Positions 41,910 to 49,257 of a DNA stretch of 64,000 nt are shown here, in pieces. The stretch lies in NCBI RefSeq assembly GCF_003116135.1, contig NZ_PDOA01000006.1, forward strand, positions 124,001-188,000. The letters run 5' to 3'. The stretch's first letter is position 1, and each line of letters starts with the position of its first letter. The translations under genes and the position numbers were made by a program. Source of the stretch: Teichococcus aestuarii. GTDB lineage: Bacteria > Pseudomonadota > Alphaproteobacteria > Acetobacterales > Acetobacteraceae. The notes under the pieces were generated by a model. The model searched no databases. It saw only the letters and a program-made list of their open reading frames with translations, and was not told where the DNA came from.

Positions 41910-42742
41910 GCCAGGCCTTCTCGAGCGGGGCGGCGCAGCGCATCGCCCACCGGGTGCGCGAGGTCTCCGGGCTGGTGCTGGGGCCGGGCCAGGGCTACCT
42001 GCTCTCCAGCCGCCTCGCGCCCCTGCTGGCGCGGCACCGCCTGGCCGGGCTGGAGGCGCTGGCGGCCTCCCTCGGCAGCCCCGGCGGCACCCTGCTGGCG
42101 CAGGAGGCGGCGGAGGCGCTGGCCACCAACGAGACCAGCTTCTTCCGCGACGGCGCGCCCTTCCGCCACCTGGCCGAGGCGGCGCTGCCGCGCCTGGCCG
42201 CCGCCCGCCCGCCGGGTGCCGCGCTGCGCATCTGGTCCGCCGCCTGCTCCACCGGGCAGGAAGCCTATTCGGTGGCCATGCTGGCGCGCGAGCTGCAGCC
42301 GGCGCTGGGCGGCCGGCCGGTCTCCATCCTCGGCACCGATATCTGCGGCGCCGTGCTGGAGCGCGCCCGGGCCGGCCTCTACACCGAGTTCGAGATGCAG
42401 CGCGGCCTCTCCCCCGAGCGCCGGGCGCGCTGGTTCACGCCGGAAGGCCAGGGCTGGCGCGCCGCCGCCACGCTGCGCGCCGATTGCCGCTTCGAGCGCG
42501 CCAACCTCGTCGGGCCGCTCGGCGTGAGCGGCACCTTCGACATCATCCTGCTGCGCAACCTGCTCATCTATCTCGACCAGCCGACCAAGGAGCGGGTGCT
42601 GGAGGCCTGCCAGCAGCGCCTGGCGCCGGACGGGGTGCTCTATCTCGGCGCGGCGGAGACGCTGCTCGGGCTGAACGCCCGGCTGGCGCCGCTCGAGGAT
42701 TACCGCAGCGCCTACCGGCCCGCCGCCGGCGAGGCGGCATGA
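41906..42742 (+). CDS. cheR: Chemotaxis methyltransferase CheR
   Basis: A 278-residue SAM-dependent receptor methyltransferase of standard length. N-terminal helical part with LATNETSFFRDGAPFRHL; SAM-binding part with IWSAACSTGQEAYSVAML, ILGTDICGAVLERAR, FDIILLRNLLIYLD and GVLYLGAAETLLG. It opposes CheB in receptor adaptation. Overlaps cheB and fliI by four bases each. No receptor gene is in the window. Confidence 0.94.
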   Translation: MSQAFSSGAAQRIAHRVREVSGLVLGPGQGYLLSSRLAPLLARHRLAGLEALAASLGSPGGTLLAQEAAEALATNETSFFRDGAPFRHLAEAALPRLAAARPPGAALRIWSAACSTGQEAYSVAMLARELQPALGGRPVSILGTDICGAVLERARAGLYTEFEMQRGLSPERRARWFTPEGQGWRAAATLRADCRFERANLVGPLGVSGTFDIILLRNLLIYLDQPTKERVLEACQQRLAPDGVLYLGAAETLLGLNARLAPLEDYRSAYRPAAGEAA

Positions 42743-44094
42743 GCGCCGCCATGGCCGCCTCCCCCTTCCTCCGCCGGGCGGAGGCCGCCGCCGCCGCGCT
42801 GCGCGCCCTGCCGGCGGAGACGGTGCAGGGCCGCGTCGCCGCCGCCAGCGCCCTTTCGCTGGAGGTGACAGGGCTGCAGGGCTTCCTCGGCTGCGGCGCG
42901 CGGGTGGAGGTGGAAGGCGCCGCCGGCCCCGTCGCGGCCGAGATCGTCGCCCTTTCGGGGCAGGCGGCGCGCGCCATGCCCTTCGGCGCGCTGGAGGGGG
43001 TGCGGCTCGGCGCCCCGGTGCGTCTGCGCGGCACGGCCACGCTCTCGCCCGGTGCCGGCTGGCTGGGCCGGGTGGTGGACCCGCTCGGCCGGCCGATGGA
43101 CGGGCGCGGCCCCCTGCCGCCCGGGCCGGCCGCCTTGCCGGTGCGCCGCGCCGCGCCGGAGGCCGGGCTGCGCGCCCGGCTCGGCCCGCGCCTGGCGCTC
43201 GGCGTGCGCGCGCTGGACGGCTTCTGCACCATGCGGCGCGGGCAGCGCCTCGGCCTGTTCGCCGCCTCCGGCGTCGGCAAGTCCACCCTCCTCTCCATGC
43301 TGGCGCGCGGCGCCGATTGCGACGCCGCCGTGCTCTGCCTCGTCGGCGAGCGGGGGCGGGAGCTGCGGGAGTTCCTGGAGGACGACCTCGGCGCCGAGGG
43401 GCTGGCGCGCAGCGTCGTCGTCTGCGCCACCTCGGACGCGCCGCCGCTGATGCGGCGCGAGGCCGCCTATGCCGCCATGACGGTGGCCGAGGCGCTGGCC
43501 GCCGAGGGCCGCCAGGTGCTGCTGATGATGGACAGCCTGACGCGCTTCGCCCTGGCCTGCCGCGAGATCGGGCTGGCTGCGGGCGAGCCGCCGGCGACGC
43601 GCGGCTACACCCCCGGCGTCTTCGCCGAGCTGCCGCGCCTGCTGGAGCGGGCCGGCCCCTGCGCCGAGGGGGTGGGTGGCGCCATCACCGGGCTGTTCAC
43701 CGTGCTGGTGGAGGGCGACGACCATGACGAGCCGGTGGCCGATGCGGTGCGCGGCATCCTCGACGGGCATGTGGTGCTGGACCGACGCATCGGCGAGCGC
43801 GGCCGCTGGCCGGCGATCGACGTGCTGCGCAGCCTCTCGCGCACCGTGCCCGGCTGCCTGGCGCCGGCCGAGCGGGCGGTGATGGAGCGCGCCCGCCGCA
43901 TCCTCGCCCTGCAGGCGGACATGGCGGAGCTGGTGCGGCTCGGCGCCTACCGCGCCGGCACCGACCCGGCGGTGGACGAGGCGCTGCGCCTCGGCCCGCG
44001 CATCGAGGCCTTCCTGGCGCAGCGCAAGGAGGAGCCCACCCTGCCGGTGGAGGGCGCCTTCGCGCGGCTGGAGGCCGCCCTTGCCGCCGCCTGA
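42739..44094 (+). CDS. fliI: Flagellar export ATPase FliI
   Basis: A 451-residue F1-beta-like ATPase driving the flagellar type III exporter. ATG 42739 lies in the cheR stop; the open frame continues upstream only as a shadow. Walker A ASGVGKSTLL (~residues 177-186), the family-specific VGERGRELREFLEDDL, Walker B MMDSLTRFALACREIGLAAGEPP, and RGYTPGVFAELPRLLERAG identify FliI and not ATP synthase beta. Linking it to chemotaxis genes and not to fliH/fliG is unusual compared with enteric bacteria. Confidence 0.94.
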   Translation: MSAAMAASPFLRRAEAAAAALRALPAETVQGRVAAASALSLEVTGLQGFLGCGARVEVEGAAGPVAAEIVALSGQAARAMPFGALEGVRLGAPVRLRGTATLSPGAGWLGRVVDPLGRPMDGRGPLPPGPAALPVRRAAPEAGLRARLGPRLALGVRALDGFCTMRRGQRLGLFAASGVGKSTLLSMLARGADCDAAVLCLVGERGRELREFLEDDLGAEGLARSVVVCATSDAPPLMRREAAYAAMTVAEALAAEGRQVLLMMDSLTRFALACREIGLAAGEPPATRGYTPGVFAELPRLLERAGPCAEGVGGAITGLFTVLVEGDDHDEPVADAVRGILDGHVVLDRRIGERGRWPAIDVLRSLSRTVPGCLAPAERAVMERARRILALQADMAELVRLGAYRAGTDPAVDEALRLGPRIEAFLAQRKEEPTLPVEGAFARLEAALAAA

Positions 44095-44500
44095 CCCGCT
44101 GGCCGTGCTGCAGCGCCTGCGCGCGCTGGAGGTGGCCGAGGCGCGCCGCGCCCTGGTGGAGCGGCAGGCCCAGGCCGCTCTCGCCGCGCGGCGGGCGGAG
44201 GAGGCGGCGGCCGCCATCCCGCGCGAGATCGCCGCAGCGGGCGCGGCGCTGCTGGCACTGGGCGCGGGCGAGGATCTGGCGCGCTGGCTGCCGCGCGGGG
44301 AGTCGCTGCGCCAGCGCGGCGCGGCGGAGGCCCGGCTGGCCGAGCAGGCCGCGCAATCGGCCCGGGCGGCGCTGACGGAGAGCCGGGCGGCGGAGCGTGT
44401 GGTGGAGCTGCTGCGCGAGGGCCGGGCGGCGGCGGAGGCGCTGCGCCGCCGCCGGCGCGAGCAGGCGGCGCTGGACGAGATGGCCGGCCGGCGGCGCTAG
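44081..44500 (+). CDS. FliJ-like flagellar export chaperone
   Basis: A ~139-residue alanine/arginine/glutamate-rich coiled-coil protein directly after fliI, where fliJ normally lies. TTG 44081 overlaps fliI by 14 bases; GTG 44105 would start after the fliI stop and give 131 residues. The sequence (LRALEVAEARRALVERQAQAAL, then long helical repeats) has FliJ size and character but FliJ is poorly conserved, so the call rests mainly on position. Its stop lies 17 bases before the convergent AroE-like gene. Confidence 0.65.
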   Translation: MPPPDPLAVLQRLRALEVAEARRALVERQAQAALAARRAEEAAAAIPREIAAAGAALLALGAGEDLARWLPRGESLRQRGAAEARLAEQAAQSARAALTESRAAERVVELLREGRAAAEALRRRRREQAALDEMAGRRR

Positions 44501-44516
44501 CGCCGCCGTGCCCGCT

Positions 44517-45350
44517 TCAGCCCGGCGCCCCCTCCTCCCAGCCGGCGATGCCGAGATAGGCCGCCGCCAGCCGCGCCTGCCCCTCATGCATGGCGCGGCC
44601 GGTGACGGTGGGGCAGCCCAGCCGGCGCGCGGCGGCGATCAGCGGCGTCACCTCCGGGTTGGGGATGACATCGGCCACCACCTGGCCGGGGCGCAGCGCG
44701 GCCGGGTCCAGCGGCAGCGCATCGCCGGGGCGGAGGCCGAGCGGCGTGGCGTTGACGACGATGTCCCGCCCCTCCGGCCCGGCCGCGCCGGTGGAGACGG
44801 GCAGCGCCGGGAAGGCTTCCGCCAGCCGGGCCGCCAGCGCCTCCGCCCGGCCCGGCGCCGCGTCCCGCAGCGCCAGATGCGCCACCCCCGCCCGCGCCAG
44901 GGCAAAGCCGATGGCCCGCCCCGCCGCGCCGCACCCCACCAGCAGCACCCGCGCGCCGTGCGGGGTGTGGCCGGCGCGCTCCAGCCCGTCGCGGAAGCCT
45001 TCTCCATCGAACATCTCGCCCTCCCACCCGCCATCGGGGCGGCGGCGGGCGGTGTTGACGGTGCCGGTCAGGGTGGCGGTCGGGCCCAGCGCGTCCAGCA
45101 GCGGCAACGCCGCCGCCTTGTGCGGCATGGTGATCACCAGCCCGTCGAGATTGCCGATGCGCCGCAGCCCGGCCCAGACCTCCGGCAAGGCCCCCTCCGG
45201 CACCTGTAGGGGCAGGAAGGCGGCATCCCGCCCCAGCCGCGCGAAGGCGGCGTTGAACAGCGCCGGCGAGCGCAGCGGGGCCACCGGGTCGCCCAGGATG
45301 GCGTAGAGGCGCGTGGCGCCAGTGATACTACCAGTGATGCCGCCGCTCAT
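44517..45350 (-). CDS. Shikimate dehydrogenase-like (AroE-family) oxidoreductase
   Basis: A 277-residue AroE-family protein. The catalytic lysine is in VITMPHKAAAL, followed by GTVNTARR and FDGEGFRDGL with the catalytic aspartate; the NADP fold is VLLVGCGAAGRAIGFALA. Oddity: the substrate-carboxylate SxS motif of true shikimate dehydrogenases reads PLRSP, so the first serine is leucine. With the Gfo/Idh and enoyl-CoA hydratase partners this suggests a catabolic paralogue acting on a shikimate/quinate-like or other substrate, and not the housekeeping aroE. Start overlaps the Gfo/Idh stop by four bases. Confidence 0.82.
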   Translation of the reverse strand: MSGGITGSITGATRLYAILGDPVAPLRSPALFNAAFARLGRDAAFLPLQVPEGALPEVWAGLRRIGNLDGLVITMPHKAAALPLLDALGPTATLTGTVNTARRRPDGGWEGEMFDGEGFRDGLERAGHTPHGARVLLVGCGAAGRAIGFALARAGVAHLALRDAAPGRAEALAARLAEAFPALPVSTGAAGPEGRDIVVNATPLGLRPGDALPLDPAALRPGQVVADVIPNPEVTPLIAAARRLGCPTVTGRAMHEGQARLAAAYLGIAGWEEGAPG

Positions 45351-46366
45351 GCGCGGCCCGCCGCATCGGCCAGCAGGTCCTCGATCAGCCGCTGCACCGG
45401 AAGGGCGGAGCGCGCATCGTTCATCGGCGGGCGTCCTTCCGCGATGGCGGCCAGCACCTCGGCGATCATCGCCTTGTGCGGGCCGTGGTCGAAGGCCATC
45501 GGGTCGGCGCCGCCGCCGCCCTCCAGCGCGCCGCCCAGCGTGGTGCTGCCGTCGCACCCGTGCAGCACCAGACGGCTGCCCTCCAGCACCGCCGAGCCCT
45601 CCGTCCCCGCCAGCTCGATCCGCTCCGCATAGCCGGGGCGGGCGACGGTGGTGGCGTCCAGCACGCCGATGGCACCGTTCCCGAAGGCGATGGCCGCGGC
45701 CACGATGTCCTCCGTGTCGATGCGGCGCAGCGGCGAGGTGCGGGCGAAGCCCATCACCTGCCGGTGCGGCCCGGCCAGGTGCAGCAGCAGGTCGAGCGTG
45801 TGGATCGCCTGGGTGAGCAGCACGCCGCCGCCATCGCGCGCGCGCATGCCGCGCCCCGGCGTGGCGAAGTAGGCGGCATCCCGCCACCAGCGGATGGAGG
45901 CGCTGGCCGAGAGCAGCCGCCCCAGCGCGCCCGCCTCCACCGCCTGCCGCAGCCGCAGCGCCGCCGGGCGGAAGCGGTGCTGCAGGCAGACGCCGCAGCG
46001 CACACCCGCCGCCTCCGCCAGCGCGGCCAGCGCCTCGCCCTCCGCCACGTCGAGGGCGAGCGGCTTCTCGACGATCATGTGCCGCCCCGTGGCGGCGACG
46101 GCCCGCGCCACCTCCAGGTGGCTGCCGGGCGGCGTCAGGACCAGCACCAGCCCCAGGCCGGGCTGCTCCAGCAGCGCCTCCCGCGTCGGGAAGACCGGAA
46201 CGCCCCACTGCGCGGCGAAGGCGGCCCGCCGCTCCGCCGAGGGCGCGTGGCCGCCCATGATCCGCACCGCGCCCTCCGCCTCCAGCTCGCGCAGCGCCAG
46301 CATGTGCGGCTTCACCGCCATGCCGAGGCCGACCAGCCCGACGCCCACCGCCTCCACCCCGCTCAT
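45347..46366 (-). CDS. Gfo/Idh/MocA family oxidoreductase
   Basis: A 339-residue NAD(P)-dependent enzyme from ATG 46366. The Rossmann segment is VGLVGLGMAVKPHMLAL (GLVGLG), then VLVLTPPGSHLEVARAV and the family lysine in IVEKPLALDVAEGE; the C-terminal alpha/beta domain has GGGVLLTQAIHTLDLLLHLAGP with the catalytic histidine. The family oxidises or reduces sugars, inositols and related polyols. It overlaps both neighbours by four bases (ATGA), so it is in one operon with the hydratase and AroE-like genes. Confidence 0.88.
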   Translation of the reverse strand: MSGVEAVGVGLVGLGMAVKPHMLALRELEAEGAVRIMGGHAPSAERRAAFAAQWGVPVFPTREALLEQPGLGLVLVLTPPGSHLEVARAVAATGRHMIVEKPLALDVAEGEALAALAEAAGVRCGVCLQHRFRPAALRLRQAVEAGALGRLLSASASIRWWRDAAYFATPGRGMRARDGGGVLLTQAIHTLDLLLHLAGPHRQVMGFARTSPLRRIDTEDIVAAAIAFGNGAIGVLDATTVARPGYAERIELAGTEGSAVLEGSRLVLHGCDGSTTLGGALEGGGGADPMAFDHGPHKAMIAEVLAAIAEGRPPMNDARSALPVQRLIEDLLADAAGRA

Positions 46367-47130
46367 CGTGTGAAGGCCGCCGGCCGCTTCTCGTTGAAGG
46401 CGCGGATGCCCTCCAGGTGGTCGCCTGCGCTGAAGCACAGCACGTTCATCTCGTTCTCATAGGCGAGGCCGGCCGTCAGCGGCGCTTCCATGGCCATCCG
46501 CAGCGAGGCCTTCACCGCCTGCACGGCGACGGGGCTGAAGCCCGCCAGCCGCGCCGCCAGGGCGCGGGCGCGCGGCAGCAGCCCAGCCGGCGGCACCACC
46601 TCGTGCACCAGCCCGAGCCGCAGCGCCTCCGCCGCCTCCACCGGCTCGCCCAGCAGCAGCAGCCGCGCGGCCGCCGCCTGGCCGACCAGCCGCGGCAGCA
46701 ATTGCGAGGCGCCGCCGCCGCCCACCCAGCCGCGCTCCACCTCGGGGAAGCCGATGCGCGTGCCCTCGGCGGCCACGCGCAGGTCGGCGCCCAGCGCCAG
46801 CTCGGCGCCGCCGCCCAGCGTCCAGCCCTGCAGCGCCGCCACCACCGGCTTGCGCAGGAGGCGGATCTCCGCCGCGTATTCCACGCGGTTGCGGAAGTGC
46901 CAGGCGGTGGGATAGGCGGCCAGCGCGTTGAGGTCGCTGCCGGCGCAGAAGGCACGCTCGCCGGCGCCGCGCAGCAGCACGGCGCGCACCGCATCATCCT
47001 CGTTGATCCGGCGGACATGGCCGGCGAATTGCCGCGCCATCTCGGGCGTGACCGCGTTGTGCTTCGCCGGCCGGTCGATCACCAGCTCGGCGATGCCATC
47101 GGCGCAGTCCAGCGTCACCGCACCCTGCAT
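46363..47130 (-). CDS. Enoyl-CoA hydratase/isomerase family protein
   Basis: A 255-residue crotonase-fold protein from ATG 47130, with GGGAGGGGG upstream. Oxyanion-hole segments: FCAGSDLNALAAY and ALQGWTLGGGAELALGADLRVAAEG; FPEVERGWVGGGGASQLLPRLVG follows. The fold hydrates, isomerises or cleaves acyl-CoA thioesters. First gene of the leftward operon, divergent from a CoA-transferase that could supply its thioester; the repeated AACGTTCCAAT motif lies between them. Confidence 0.88.
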   Translation of the reverse strand: MQGAVTLDCADGIAELVIDRPAKHNAVTPEMARQFAGHVRRINEDDAVRAVLLRGAGERAFCAGSDLNALAAYPTAWHFRNRVEYAAEIRLLRKPVVAALQGWTLGGGAELALGADLRVAAEGTRIGFPEVERGWVGGGGASQLLPRLVGQAAAARLLLLGEPVEAAEALRLGLVHEVVPPAGLLPRARALAARLAGFSPVAVQAVKASLRMAMEAPLTAGLAYENEMNVLCFSAGDHLEGIRAFNEKRPAAFTR

Positions 47131-47171
47131 GGCCTCGTCCCCCTCCCGCTGTTTCTTCTGCCGTTGATTAT

Positions 47172-47228
47172 AACGTTCCAATTTGCGCGCGGGGAAGCCC
47201 CGGCCGGGCTTGATCGGAACGTTCCAAT
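47172..47228. promoter_or_regulatory. Repeated operator-like motif AACGTTCCAAT (two copies)
   Basis: The 11-mer AACGTTCCAAT occurs at 47172-47182 and again at 47218-47228, 46 bases apart. The second copy extends to the palindrome GGAACGTTCC (47216-47225). Both lie in the 140-base divergent promoter region of the enoyl-CoA hydratase and CoA-transferase genes, so they probably bind one regulator controlling both. No regulator gene is adjacent, so its family is unknown. Confidence 0.6.
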
Positions 47229-47270
47229 GCAGGATGAATCGGGCAAGGCGACACAGGGGAGGAGAAAGCC

Positions 47271-48824
47271 ATGAGGCGGATGAGCGCGGCCGAGGCGGCC
47301 CTGCTGCTGCGGGATGGCGACACACTGCTGATCGGCGGCTCGGGCGGCGGCCACGCGGTGCCGGATGCGCTGCTTGCCGCCATCGGCGACCGCTTCCGCC
47401 AGAGCGGCCACCCGCGCGGCATCACCGCCCTGCATCCGGTGGGGCTGGGCGACGGCAAGACGCGCGGCGCCGGGCACCTGGCGCAGGAGGGGCTGCTGAA
47501 GCGCGTCGTCTCCGGCACCTTCGTCAACAGCCCCGGCATCGCCAGGCTGGCGCTGGAGGACAAGATCGAGGCCTACACCCTGCCGCAGGGCTCGCTCTCC
47601 CAGCTGATGCGGGAGATGGCGGCGGGGCGGCCGGGGCTGATGACGCGGATCGGCCTGCACAGCTTCGCCGACCCGCGGCTGGAGGGCGGGCGGCAGAGCC
47701 CCAGCGCGCGGGAGGATCTGGTCGAGCTGGTGCAGTTCCGCGGCGAGGAATACCTGTTCTACCGCCCCTACGCGGTGGATGTGGCGCTGGTGCGCGGCTC
47801 CGCCGCCGACGAGGACGGCAACATCTCCATGGAGCACGAGGCGGTGACGCTGGAGATGCTGAGCATCGCCCAGGCGGCGCGGCGCTCGGGCGGGCTGGTC
47901 ATCGCGCAGGTCAAGCGCATCGTGCCGCGCGGCAGCCTGCACCCCAAGCTGGTGAAGGTGCCGGGCATCCTGGTCGATGCGCTGGTGGTCGAGCCGGAGC
48001 AGTGGCAGACCTTCGAGACGGAGGACAGCCCCGCCTATTCCGGTCATCAGCGCGTGGCGCTGGAGGACATCCCCCGCCTGCCGCCGGGGCCGCGCCGCGT
48101 TGTCGCCCGGCGCGGCGCCTGCGAGCTGTTCGAGGGCGCCATCTGCAACCTCGGCTCCGGCATCTTCACCGGCATGGCCAATGTGGCGGCGGAGGAGGGC
48201 GTGCTGCGCCGCGTCTGCCTGACCAACGAGCAGGGCAACATCGGCGGCGCGCCGGCCAGCGGCAACGAGGCCGGCGCCGCCCGCTCGCCCGACGCGCAGG
48301 TGGACCAGCCCTACCAGTTCGACTTCTACGATGGCGGCGGGCTCGACCTCGCCTTCCTCTCCTTCGCCGAGTTCGACGCGGAGGGCAATGTGAACGTCTC
48401 GCGCTTCGGCGGGCGGATCGTCGGGCCGGGCGGCTTCGTCAACATCAGCCAGGGGGCGAAGTCGGTCATCTTCGGCGGCACGCTCACCGCCAATGGCGCG
48501 CCCAAGGCGGTGCAGCGCGTGGAGCAGGTCACCTTCTCCGGCGCCTATGCGCGCCAGCGCGGCCAGCCGGTGCTCTACGTGACGGAGCGCGCCGTGTTCC
48601 GCCTCGGCGCGGAAGGGCCGGAGCTGGTCGAGATCGCGCCGGGGATGGATCTGGAGAAGGACGTGCTGGGGGTGATGGGCTTCCGCCCGCGCATCGCGCC
48701 GGAACTGCGGGAGATGGACCCCGCCCTGTTCGCCGAGGCGCCGATGGGGCTGGCCCACCGCCTGCCGCCGGCGCGGCCGCGCGCCGCGCTGCGCCGCCTC
48801 GGCATGGCAGAGGCGGCGGATTGA
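47271..48824 (+). CDS. Acyl-CoA:acetate/3-ketoacid-type CoA-transferase (fused subunits)
   Basis: A 517-residue class I CoA-transferase with both halves in one chain, as in propionate CoA-transferase and YdiF. ATG 47271 follows GGGGAGGAG. N-terminal half: LLIGGSGGGHAVPDALLAAIGDRF and the glycine-rich segment FVNSPGIARLALEDKIEAY; C-terminal half: the active-site glutamate E320 in LTNEQGNIGG, IFTGMANVAAEEG and GAKSVIFGGTLTANG. It moves CoA from an acyl-CoA to a carboxylic acid, activating a substrate for the divergent hydratase operon. Confidence 0.9.
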   Translation: MRRMSAAEAALLLRDGDTLLIGGSGGGHAVPDALLAAIGDRFRQSGHPRGITALHPVGLGDGKTRGAGHLAQEGLLKRVVSGTFVNSPGIARLALEDKIEAYTLPQGSLSQLMREMAAGRPGLMTRIGLHSFADPRLEGGRQSPSAREDLVELVQFRGEEYLFYRPYAVDVALVRGSAADEDGNISMEHEAVTLEMLSIAQAARRSGGLVIAQVKRIVPRGSLHPKLVKVPGILVDALVVEPEQWQTFETEDSPAYSGHQRVALEDIPRLPPGPRRVVARRGACELFEGAICNLGSGIFTGMANVAAEEGVLRRVCLTNEQGNIGGAPASGNEAGAARSPDAQVDQPYQFDFYDGGGLDLAFLSFAEFDAEGNVNVSRFGGRIVGPGGFVNISQGAKSVIFGGTLTANGAPKAVQRVEQVTFSGAYARQRGQPVLYVTERAVFRLGAEGPELVEIAPGMDLEKDVLGVMGFRPRIAPELREMDPALFAEAPMGLAHRLPPARPRAALRRLGMAEAAD

Positions 48825-48827
48825 GCT

Positions 48828-48856
48828 GCAAAGCCCTGGGCAGCAAAGCCCTGGGC
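48828..48856. repeat. Short tandem repeat between convergent genes
   Basis: GCAAAGCCCTGGGC occurs twice in tandem (48828-48841, 48843-48856), period 15, in the 40-base gap between the CoA-transferase and cytochrome c stops. No function is apparent. Confidence 0.6.
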
Positions 48857-48864
48857 GGCGGGCC

Positions 48865-49257
48865 TCAGGGCGCCGCGAGGAAGGCGATGATGTCCTTGCG
48901 GTCCTGCTCGGCCGCCACGCGCTGCACCATGCGGGTGCCGCGCGCCACGCCGGTCGGGTTGGCCAGGAAGGCGCCGAGGGTCTCGGGCGTCCAGCTCTGG
49001 CCCAGCGCCTTCAGCGCCGGCGAGTAGTTGTAGCCCTCGACGCTGGCCGATGCGCGGCCGACCACGCCCTGCAGCGTGGGACCGACGCCGTTGCGCGGCT
49101 GCGCCACCTGGTGGCAGGACTGGCACTGGCGCTGGAACAGGGTGCGGCCCCGCGCCGCATCCCCCTCCTCCGCGCGGGCGGAGGGGGCGGCGAGCAGGGC
49201 GGCGCCAAGCAGGGCAGCAATGGGCAGGGCGGCGGCGGACAGGCGACAGGCGATCAT
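48865..49257 (-). CDS. Class I cytochrome c
   Basis: A 130-residue secreted c-type cytochrome. A signal peptide (LPIAALLGAALLAAPSARA) is followed by the haem motif CQSCH (C45, C48, H49) and the probable sixth ligand M110 in GTRMVQ; NGVGPTLQGVVGR is typical of cytochrome c-550/c2-like proteins. Its start overlaps the last base of the molybdenum subunit gene, so it is probably the periplasmic electron acceptor for that enzyme. Confidence 0.9.
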   Translation of the reverse strand: MIACRLSAAALPIAALLGAALLAAPSARAEEGDAARGRTLFQRQCQSCHQVAQPRNGVGPTLQGVVGRASASVEGYNYSPALKALGQSWTPETLGAFLANPTGVARGTRMVQRVAAEQDRKDIIAFLAAP

